From positions 1 through 37,135 of the forward strand of contig CAZMVU010000022.1 of the NCBI GenBank assembly GCA_964569295.1: 37,135 nucleotides of DNA, given 5' to 3'. The stretch comes from CAZMVU01 sp964569295. Lineage in GTDB: Bacteria; Hydrogenedentota; Hydrogenedentia; Hydrogenedentales; JAGMZX01. The notes beneath the pieces are model-generated. The model saw only the letters and a program-made list of their open reading frames with translations, ran no database searches and was not told the DNA's origin. Both the position numbers and the translations under genes were made by a program. The first letter of the stretch is position 1; every line of letters begins with the position of its first letter. Positions 31,053-37,135 of this stretch are shown here, piece by piece.

Positions 31053-31823
31053 ATGGAAGAACGGGCATACACCACGCTGGGGCCGGGCACGGCACAGCTC
31101 GGCAACCGCTGGATCGCGCGGAGTTGGTCTGCCTTTATGGGCCAGACCATCGGCCTCGAACAAGCGGCGGGGCCCACCGAATGGCTGGCGGGCAAGGCGC
31201 CGGAGTTTGCCGTCGAAACGGATACGGCAGCGCTCGGCGTGATGGAGCTGGGTGACGTCGAGTGGAGTGAGGAACGCAGCGAGTGGGGCGCGGGCCTGGT
31301 TATGCGCAAATCGTCGCCGGAGGGCCTCGGCGTGGTGGTAGGGAACCTGGCGTTTCACGAGGCGCCGGTCCTTGTGCGCACCGTGCGCGTCTTCAATGCC
31401 GGCACAGCACCCGTGCAGGTACACGCCGTGCGGGCGGATGTCCTCCCCCTTGCGGCTGCGGATGCCGTGGTCTATGCCGATGCCCTCACCGCAGAGCGCC
31501 CATCGGCCGTGACCGATGCGGCATCCGGGCCGGTGGCTGTGGCCGCGGACGGGCGTGGACTGGTTTTCGGCATCGAGGGTACGGGTGTGATCGACGTTTT
31601 TCACGGTGGGCCGGGCGAATGCGCCTTCGTATTCGCGGGGCCACGAACAATCCGCCAGGGCAGGCATTGGGACTTGGCACCTATGTACATGATCCCCTTC
31701 GCTGGCGGCATGGGCGATCATGTACACAAGCTTATTGCGCGGTACCGCAAACAACGCGACGCCATGCGCGCGTGGGAAGCGGAATGCCGCCGGCAACAGC
31801 GCGAGGAAACGCGGCGGAATTAA
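31053..31823 (+). CDS. Protein of unknown function, beta-rich
   Basis: A 256-residue soluble protein, apparently cytoplasmic, with no signal peptide. I use the ATG at 31053 (MEERAYTTLGPGTAQLGNRWIARSW); a possible earlier start at 31008 adds a low-quality leader. The sequence is dominated by beta-strand patterns such as VLVRTVRVFNAGTAPVQVHAVRADVLPL, which resemble the N-terminal beta-sandwich of GH36-type alpha-galactosidases or related carbohydrate enzymes. No catalytic domain follows. It ends in a basic, coiled helix (HKLIARYRKQRDAMRAWEAECRRQQREE). It is followed after 105 bases by a URO-D family gene in the same direction. I do not recognise a defined family, so the function is open. Confidence 0.6.
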   Translation: MEERAYTTLGPGTAQLGNRWIARSWSAFMGQTIGLEQAAGPTEWLAGKAPEFAVETDTAALGVMELGDVEWSEERSEWGAGLVMRKSSPEGLGVVVGNLAFHEAPVLVRTVRVFNAGTAPVQVHAVRADVLPLAAADAVVYADALTAERPSAVTDAASGPVAVAADGRGLVFGIEGTGVIDVFHGGPGECAFVFAGPRTIRQGRHWDLAPMYMIPFAGGMGDHVHKLIARYRKQRDAMRAWEAECRRQQREETRRN

Positions 31824-31876
31824 GCACAGGCGCATCTGCAAAAGTTGCGGGCACCTTCCATCAAGAAACGCCCTAT

Positions 31877-31911
31877 TACCCCCTCTGGGTAAGCAAAACC
31901 CATCAGGGGTG
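31877..31911 (+). promoter_or_regulatory. Imperfect hairpin upstream of the URO-D gene
   Basis: The stretch forms a stem of CCCCT/AGGGG and TGGGT/ACCCA around a short loop, 17 bases before the ATG at 31929. No T run follows. It could affect translation initiation or be a processing site. Confidence 0.3.
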
Positions 31912-31928
31912 CGGGTTGAGGCCAGACA

Positions 31929-33161
31929 ATGACACATCGCGAGCGCGTACGGGCGGCGTTGGACTTCGAGGTGACGGACCACACCCCGATGGATCTCGGC
32001 GGTATGTTGTCGACGGGGATCAGTTGTTTCGCCTATCCGAAGCTGGTGAAAGCACTGGGCTTGCCGCCGCGGCCCCCCAAGATTCATGATCCATACCAGA
32101 TGCTGGCGCTCGTGGATGCGGACGTGCTGGATGCGCTCGATTGCGATGTGGCCACGCTTCACCTGGACATGACCAATGCCTTCGACCAGCCGGCCCTGTG
32201 GCAACCCTACGACTTCGGCGGGCGCCTCGAGGCGCTCGTGCGCGATCCGTCGGCCTTCGAGGTTGAGCCGGACGGCACGGTGGTTCAACCGGGGGCGGCG
32301 GTACGCATGCCGCCGGGCGCGCATGTCTTCGAACAGGCGCATGGCGGCCAGCCTTTCTCCCTCGAGGGCGATCTGCCCCAGCCCGATCTCGCCGCGATCG
32401 ATGCGGAACTCACACGCCAGCAGCCGGCTGAGGCGGATGTCGCACGGATAGCCGAATTCGCCCGGAAGGCACGCGCCGCCACGGACCGTGCCATCTTTTT
32501 CAATGGCCCGCCGGCGGGCATTGGCATCGGCAATTTTACCGGGATTGCCTGTTTCCCGATGCTGTGCATGACACAGCCCGGCTTTGTTCACGAATTGCAC
32601 GAGCTTGTCATTGACCATGCCGTGCGCGCAATCGAGCGGATACTGCCGGCCGTCGCACCGCACATCGACATCTACATGGTCGCGGCGGACGACTGGGGGA
32701 CACAGGCAAACCTCGTGGCAGCACCGGCGGTGTATGAGGATCTTTTCCAGCCCTATTACCGGCGTGTGAACGACACCATCCACGCGCTGGCCCCGGATGT
32801 GAAAACGTTCCTGCACTCGTGCGGCGCGGTCTACCCCTTGATCGACCAGTTCATTGCCAGCGGCTTCGACATTCTGAACCCCGTGCAATGGACCGCCGGC
32901 AACCAGCCGCCGCGCGCCTGGAAGGACAAGGCGCAGGGCCGCATCGCACTGTGGGGCGGCGGCGTGAACGCCCAGGCCACACTCCCGCTGGGCTCGGCCG
33001 ATGACGTCGCCCGGGAAGTGGCGGAGTTGACCGCCGTGCTGGGGCGGGGCAGCGGTTATGTGTTCAACAGCATCCACAATATCCTGGCCGAGATTCCACC
33101 CGAGAAGGTCATTGCGTTGTACCGGACCGCCGCCGCCGTGCATCTGGCGAGCGCCTTATAG
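31929..33161 (+). CDS. Uroporphyrinogen decarboxylase (URO-D) family protein
   Basis: A 410-residue soluble (beta/alpha)8 barrel of the URO-D superfamily. It opens MTHRERVRAALDFEVTDHTPMDLGG, the typical start of URO-D-like methyltransferases (MtaA/CmuA type). True HemE begins differently and is about 350 residues. The later HSCGAVYPLIDQFIASGFDILNPVQW contains the His-x-Cys pair of the zinc-binding methyl-transfer site seen in MtaA-like enzymes. The C-terminus, GSGYVFNSIHNILAEIPPEKVIALY, is typical of this subgroup. These proteins are abundant in PVC-type genomes, where they are thought to demethylate or otherwise process one-carbon or catabolic substrates; the substrate here is unknown. No corrinoid protein gene is adjacent. 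It follows the unknown gene at 31053 by 105 bases. Confidence 0.85.
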   Translation: MTHRERVRAALDFEVTDHTPMDLGGMLSTGISCFAYPKLVKALGLPPRPPKIHDPYQMLALVDADVLDALDCDVATLHLDMTNAFDQPALWQPYDFGGRLEALVRDPSAFEVEPDGTVVQPGAAVRMPPGAHVFEQAHGGQPFSLEGDLPQPDLAAIDAELTRQQPAEADVARIAEFARKARAATDRAIFFNGPPAGIGIGNFTGIACFPMLCMTQPGFVHELHELVIDHAVRAIERILPAVAPHIDIYMVAADDWGTQANLVAAPAVYEDLFQPYYRRVNDTIHALAPDVKTFLHSCGAVYPLIDQFIASGFDILNPVQWTAGNQPPRAWKDKAQGRIALWGGGVNAQATLPLGSADDVAREVAELTAVLGRGSGYVFNSIHNILAEIPPEKVIALYRTAAAVHLASAL

Positions 33162-33207
33162 GCAGCGGACCGGCCGCGTGGCCAGGGTAAGCGGCGGGCG
33201 GACGCCG

Positions 33208-33236
33208 TTTACAAAGCAACCGGGGTGTGCTAGGCT
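33208..33236 (+). promoter_or_regulatory. Promoter for the lipoprotein-OMP pair
   Basis: TTTACA (33208-33213), a 17-base spacer ending in TGC (extended -10) and TAGGCT (33231-33236), about 30 bases before the ATG at 33267. Confidence 0.5.
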
Positions 33237-33266
33237 ATTCCCACTGAACGATGGGAAGGAAGAACC

Positions 33267-35345
33267 ATGCAGATGCTACGTGCTGCTGCGATGTTGATGG
33301 CCGTGCTCGTTGTCGGTTGCGCCGCTCCCGAGCGCCCGGAATATACACGGGGGGGCGAAGAATATGGCGTCACGGAAGGGGTGTTTCGCGGGCGCTGGTG
33401 GAGTTACTACGAACGCGGCGTCTCGTACCTTGCCGGCGGATTTCATGAAGAAGCCGCCGCGGACTTCCGCGAAGCGCTGAAAGGGCGGGCACGCGACTCG
33501 TGGCGGGCGCGCACCTACGGACTTCACTTCGTCGAGTACTTTCCGAACCGGGAACTCGGGGTGGCGCTCTATCACTTGGGCGATCTCGACGAAGCGGAAT
33601 CCTATTTGCGCCAATCCCTCGGCAATATCGACACGGAACGGGCCCATTATTTCCTTGATCAGGTGACAAAAACGCGCATCGCCCAGGGCGATATCGTCGA
33701 TGAAACGGCGCCGGAAGTCACCGGCCAGACCCCGGATCGGCTCCTGGCCGAGCGGCGTGTGCCTATCGAGGTGGCCGCCCAGGACGATGTGGCCGTGGCC
33801 GAGGTGCGCCTGAACGGGCGGCGCTTGTACCAGCGCGGCAGCACGGACAGTCTGGTCTTTGCGGATTCGCTCCTGTTCGGCGAAGGGAGCCACGCCATCG
33901 AGGTTACGGCGACAGACCTGGCGGACAAGGCGACGACAGAGCGGCTCGATGTAACGGTGGATCTCACCGGTCCGCTGGTTGGCATCGTGACGCCGGAGAC
34001 GGGCTTGGTCACGCAGGCGGAAAGCATCACCGTCGAGGGCATCGCCGCCGATGCCCACGGTGTGGCGCGTGTGCAAGTGGACGGGGAACCTGTGGCAGCG
34101 GGCGATGGCGCGGCACGGGTTCCGTTCTCGCATACGTTTCCGTTGGCCAAGGGTGCCAACCAAGTCGTCGTGAAAGCGGTGGATATGGCGGGCAACGAAA
34201 CCTTCGTGACGGTTGGCGTGTATCGGGGGGATTCGGATGACACAGCGGCGCTGTTGTGGCGGCTCGGGCAGGTGAATCCACGCGCCCTGAAGCAGGCCAA
34301 CGCCGGTGCCGCCCCGCTGCTCGTAACGCTGACGGCCACGGCGGAAGCCGAACCGGGCATTCACCTGAAATCGCCGGATCCCAACCGCCCCTACCGCCAC
34401 AACCGAACGCTCAAAGTCGCCGGCGAAGTCGTGGCGCCGGGCGGCGTGGCAGCGCTGCAGATTAACCAGTCGCCCCTCGAACCGCTCACGGGTGCGCCGC
34501 GGGAAAGCTTCAACCGGCGGATTCCCATCGACCTCGACGCGGATGACGCAGAAAGCACGGCGATCCCTGTCACCATTACCGCGCAGGCCAAAGGCGGCGA
34601 CATCATGGAGCAGTCCTTCGAGGTCGAGGTGCGCCCCGTGTTGCTCAACAGCCGGGAATCGCACATGCCGGTGGCCGTATTGGCGTTTGCCGGGAACAAC
34701 GTGGACACAGCGGAGGCGGAGCGCCTGCGCGTGACCACGGAAGGACGGCTTATAAACCAGGATCGCTTCCGCGTGGTAGACCGCACGCGGCTCGAGGATG
34801 TGCTCACCGAACAACAGCTTTCGGCCGCACTCGGCGACCCGAATCAGGCCATCGAGCTCGGGCGGCTCACACCGGCCCATGTGTTTCTTGTGGCCGATGT
34901 CTTCCCGCGTGATGCGCACGGCCTCGAGATCAAAGCGCGCCTGGTGAGCACGGAGACCGCCGATCTCGTGGCGACGCTTGACGCGTTTGTGGACGACCAG
35001 TCGGACCGGACAAAGATCGAGGAGGCGTGTGCCGGCTTGGCCGAGCAATTCGCCGCCTTGTATCCCCGCCTCTCCGGCGAGGTGCTGAGCGTGCGCGGCG
35101 ATCGATTGCTCATAAACTGGACCCAAGAGGACGGCGTGCGCGAAGGCGCCTATATGCTCGTGGTGGCGGAAGAGGAACCGTGGATCGACGAAGACACGGG
35201 CGAAGTGCTCGCGCCGGGCGATTTTATCCCGGTCGAGCGCGCGCGTATCGAGAACGTGCGCAACAGCGGGGTCATCGCAGAAACCGTCGGACATCCCGAG
35301 GAGGACGTGGAGCTTGAGAAAGGCATGCCGGCCGTCACTATGTAG
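33267..35345 (+). CDS. Outer-membrane lipoprotein with TPR, Ig-like and CsgG-like domains
   Basis: A 692-residue lipoprotein. The signal peptide MQMLRAAAMLMAVLVVGC ends in a lipobox, so Cys18 would be acylated. Ala follows it, which favours the outer membrane. Residues about 40-135 form TPR-like helices (YERGVSYLAGGFHEEAAADFREAL, ALYHLGDLDEAESYLRQSL). Two Ig-like domains of the Big type follow (VPIEVAAQDDVAVAEVRLNG, ESITVEGIAADAHGVARVQVDG), then more beta domains. Residues about 460-590 are CsgG-like (MPVAVLAFAGNNVDTAEAERL, RFRVVDRTRLEDVLTEQQL, PAHVFLVADVF). A beta-rich C-terminus ends the protein. CsgG-like domains form secretion pores or regulate envelope assembly; the role here is unknown. 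AAGGA precedes the ATG. The gene overlaps the next one by 32 bases. Confidence 0.78.
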   Translation: MQMLRAAAMLMAVLVVGCAAPERPEYTRGGEEYGVTEGVFRGRWWSYYERGVSYLAGGFHEEAAADFREALKGRARDSWRARTYGLHFVEYFPNRELGVALYHLGDLDEAESYLRQSLGNIDTERAHYFLDQVTKTRIAQGDIVDETAPEVTGQTPDRLLAERRVPIEVAAQDDVAVAEVRLNGRRLYQRGSTDSLVFADSLLFGEGSHAIEVTATDLADKATTERLDVTVDLTGPLVGIVTPETGLVTQAESITVEGIAADAHGVARVQVDGEPVAAGDGAARVPFSHTFPLAKGANQVVVKAVDMAGNETFVTVGVYRGDSDDTAALLWRLGQVNPRALKQANAGAAPLLVTLTATAEAEPGIHLKSPDPNRPYRHNRTLKVAGEVVAPGGVAALQINQSPLEPLTGAPRESFNRRIPIDLDADDAESTAIPVTITAQAKGGDIMEQSFEVEVRPVLLNSRESHMPVAVLAFAGNNVDTAEAERLRVTTEGRLINQDRFRVVDRTRLEDVLTEQQLSAALGDPNQAIELGRLTPAHVFLVADVFPRDAHGLEIKARLVSTETADLVATLDAFVDDQSDRTKIEEACAGLAEQFAALYPRLSGEVLSVRGDRLLINWTQEDGVREGAYMLVVAEEEPWIDEDTGEVLAPGDFIPVERARIENVRNSGVIAETVGHPEEDVELEKGMPAVTM

Positions 35346-36777
35346 CCTGTGGCTCGCCGCCCTGTTGATCATGCCGGCAGCGTGGGCCCAGTTGCAGATC
35401 AACTCGTCGCCGAGCAAAGTGGGGAGCGGTGCGCGCGCCCTGGGTATGGGCAGCGCATTCATCGCCATTGCCGACGACGCCACGGCCGCCTCGTGGAATC
35501 CCGGCGGCCTCCCCCAGCTCGAACGCCCCGAAGTCTCCGTGGTCTACGCCTGGAAGCGCTTCGAGGAAGATTTTTCGTCCCCCGTCTACCGGGGCATGAA
35601 CCAGGATAACGGCGTCAACCTGGATGACCTGAACTATGCCAGCGTCGTCTGGCCGGTGCGCCGCACCATCGCCGGCCGCAACCTGGTTTTCAGCCTCAAT
35701 TACCAGCGCCAGTTCGATTTCGACCGTCAGCTCGATTTCGATCTCAACACCTTCACCACGCTGTTTTCCGGCACCATTCAGCAAACCCGCTTCCTGGGCG
35801 ACTATGCGCAGGCGGGCAGCCTGTCCTCATTGTCGCCCGCCCTCGCCTTCGAGATCACCAACCGCCTGTCGCTCGGTATGGCCGTAAACTTCTACGACCA
35901 GGACCTGCTGTCGGCCAACCACTGGAGTTCCCGGCAGGAAGGGCTCTCGCAATTCACCACCAACGGCATCTATTTGGCCAACTCACTCGGGCATTACCGC
36001 CAGTATGAGGACCACGACGATTTCAAGGGAACAAACGTTACCCTCGGCGCCCTGTTCAAGCCCACCCCGCGCCTCAGCGTGGGGCTTGTATACCACTCGC
36101 AAATGACCGCGGAGGTCAACTTCACGCGCCGCTTCCGCAGTTTCCAGGGCGGGATACCCATCTTCCGGATTCACCAGGAAATCGACCGCGAGATCACCTT
36201 CCCGGAATCGTTCGGCGTGGGCCTGGCGTACCGCTTCCCGAACGACAAGCTCACCCTGTCTTTCGATGTGACACGCACCGAGTGGGATGACTTCATCATC
36301 GAAGACAAGCGCGCAGTTACCCATTCGCCCCAGGGCGTCAGCCTCGGGATCCCCCGGCCGCAGCGCACTTCCGGCGTAACCGGCCTCGATGAACGCCTCA
36401 GCGATGTAGACCCCACCTACACACTGCGCCTCGGCATGGAGTATGTCTTTGTCGACGAAACCAAGCCACAACAGGACATACTGCCGAGCATCCGCGCGGG
36501 GGTTTTCTACGATCCCGAGCCTGCCAGCGGCCGCAGCGATGCGCCACTCGGCTTCGGGCCGAACAATGGCCTCGAACCCGAGGGCGACGGCAAACCGAAC
36601 GATTTCTACGGCGTTTCCCTCGGCATGGGTTTCCTCTTCAAAAACCGGATCAACTTCGACTTTGCCTACCAGTACCGATGGGGCGGCGACGCGCGTAAGG
36701 ACACCTACGGCCTCAAGGCCACCGATGCCGACGTGCGCCAGCACTACTTCTATGCCTCAACTGTTATTTACTTTTGA
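35314..36777 (+). CDS. FadL/PorV-like outer-membrane beta-barrel protein
   Basis: A 487-residue outer-membrane protein. It starts at TTG 35314, giving the signal peptide MRKACRPSLCSLWLAALLIMPAAWAQ. No ATG gives a full one, and a GGAGG lies about 11 bases upstream within the previous gene. The mature N-terminus, NSSPSKVGSGARALGMGSAFIAIADDATAASWNPGGL, is the hallmark of the FadL/OmpP1 and PorV-type families, whose barrels pass hydrophobic substrates or act in type IX-like secretion. The rest alternates polar and aromatic residues as in barrel strands and ends in Tyr-Phe, the C-terminal signature recognised by BamA. It overlaps the lipoprotein gene by 32 bases, so translation is coupled and the two probably work together. 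Confidence 0.83.
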   Translation: MRKACRPSLCSLWLAALLIMPAAWAQLQINSSPSKVGSGARALGMGSAFIAIADDATAASWNPGGLPQLERPEVSVVYAWKRFEEDFSSPVYRGMNQDNGVNLDDLNYASVVWPVRRTIAGRNLVFSLNYQRQFDFDRQLDFDLNTFTTLFSGTIQQTRFLGDYAQAGSLSSLSPALAFEITNRLSLGMAVNFYDQDLLSANHWSSRQEGLSQFTTNGIYLANSLGHYRQYEDHDDFKGTNVTLGALFKPTPRLSVGLVYHSQMTAEVNFTRRFRSFQGGIPIFRIHQEIDREITFPESFGVGLAYRFPNDKLTLSFDVTRTEWDDFIIEDKRAVTHSPQGVSLGIPRPQRTSGVTGLDERLSDVDPTYTLRLGMEYVFVDETKPQQDILPSIRAGVFYDPEPASGRSDAPLGFGPNNGLEPEGDGKPNDFYGVSLGMGFLFKNRINFDFAYQYRWGGDARKDTYGLKATDADVRQHYFYASTVIYF

Positions 36778-36826
36778 GTTTGCACGCCTTCCACCAGTAC
36801 CGCCTTGTACTATACGGCGCGCAAAC
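36778..36826 (+). terminator. Two-part hairpin after the outer-membrane gene
   Basis: The outer arms GTTTGCACGCC (36778-36788) and its near-complement (36816-36826) pair over 11 bases with one mismatch. An inner stem AGTAC/GTACT (36796-36811) sits within the loop. It starts directly after the stop codon. No T run follows, so it is a weak or Rho-assisted terminator. Confidence 0.45.
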
Positions 36827-37135
36827 AAAGAAGCGCACCACGCAGCGGATAGGCGAAACAAGTCCGCCGCCCTCCCCGTGCGCTCCACGGTTAAAGAATC
36901 AAGCACTGTGAAGTGCGCGTGGACATAGCCTGTGTTCAAGCTTCTATATATAGTGTCTATTGGCCAAACGGTTGCTTGGCATATATGGCGTTTTTCTGCC
37001 GCTACTGAAGGCGTGTACCCAATATATGGTGCATTCAAGAAGGAAGTAAACGGGGACGGGAAGTAAACGGGGACAGTCATCGTTTATCTGAGACTGTTCG
37101 CAACCCGAACCGCCGCCCCTGCTCCCGCAGCAACG
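36827..37135. other. 3' intergenic tail
   Basis: About 310 bases to the window end with no recognisable gene. The base composition is less GC-rich than the rest. It carries the 17-base direct repeat at 37042-37074. The window may end just before a mobile element. Confidence 0.5.
37042..37074. repeat. Two copies of a 17-bp GTAAACGGGGAC repeat
   Basis: GGAAGTAAACGGGGAC occurs at 37042-37057 and again at 37059-37074, one base apart, followed by AGTCATCG. GTAAACGGGGACAGTC-type sequences are known to me as dispersed repeats often found near REP-associated (Y1-type) transposase genes. A related GGGGACAGACACC, as its complement, lies at about 23121-23133 beside the sirtuin stop. Confidence 0.6.

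Noticed and set aside
31011..33143. 710-codon minus-strand open frame
   Set aside because: Antisense to the URO-D family gene and the gene before it; composition typical of a GC-rich shadow.
33276..35483. 735-codon minus-strand open frame
   Set aside because: Shadow of the lipoprotein gene; no domain, no ribosome site, skewed composition.

Overview
The window reads as GC-rich chromosome of a free-living Gram-negative-type bacterium. It encodes outer-membrane proteins, an outer-membrane lipoprotein, secreted and cytoplasmic polysaccharide-degrading enzymes, a URO-D-family protein and a Gfo/Idh/MocA oxidoreductase. This mix, with very long antisense shadow frames caused by high GC, suggests a PVC-like or Hydrogenedentota-like lineage. 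That placement is an inference from gene content; no rRNA or other marker RNA is present. The sequence is a draft: two runs of exactly 100 N (7868-7967 and 22870-22969) both fall inside tandem repeats.

Layout. 1-1980 holds a RelB/DinJ-type antitoxin at the edge, a ferritin-like four-helix protein and a tiny His-rich protein with its own terminator. 1980-5190 (minus) is a pcrA/uvrD-pheA pair, divergent from dapB (plus). 6363-10548 (minus) is a probable three-gene operon: MBL-fold hydrolase, a secreted protein with a (PEAE)n linker and two LysM domains (split by the first gap), and pfkA. 11015-13303 is a secreted heparinase II/III-type lyase. 13511-16177 (minus) holds citrate synthase and a class I/II aminotransferase. 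A short acyl-CoA-binding protein (plus) and a CstA-family transporter (minus) follow, then an alpha-L-rhamnosidase-like enzyme (minus) divergent from a bacterioferritin plus Gfo/Idh/MocA pair (plus).

22690-23030 is a 60-bp tandem repeat with the second gap. 23134-27018 (minus) carries parA-parB and serS-sirtuin, with serS and the sirtuin overlapping as ATGA. 27314-27841 (minus) is a DUF433 antitoxin followed by a DUF5615 PIN-like toxin broken by two frameshifts. 27974-29561 (plus) is the most informative regulatory region: a good promoter, a 31-codon leader peptide with eight leucine codons, a strong intrinsic terminator and then a short leuA. This has the architecture of a leucine-responsive transcription attenuator. 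29694-30941 (minus) is a secreted TIM-barrel-like protein. 31053-36777 (plus) holds an unknown protein, a URO-D family protein, a CsgG-like lipoprotein and an overlapping FadL/PorV-like outer-membrane barrel.

The metabolic genes cover amino-acid synthesis (pheA, dapB, leuA, aminotransferase) and central carbon (pfkA, citrate synthase, CstA). The carbohydrate genes (heparinase-like, rhamnosidase-like, two barrel-type secreted proteins, Gfo/Idh/MocA) suggest growth on complex, possibly acidic or deoxy-sugar polysaccharides. The best candidates for new biology are the leu attenuator with an extra small frame between it and leuA, the PEAE-LysM protein, the decayed toxin-antitoxin module and the intergenic repeats.
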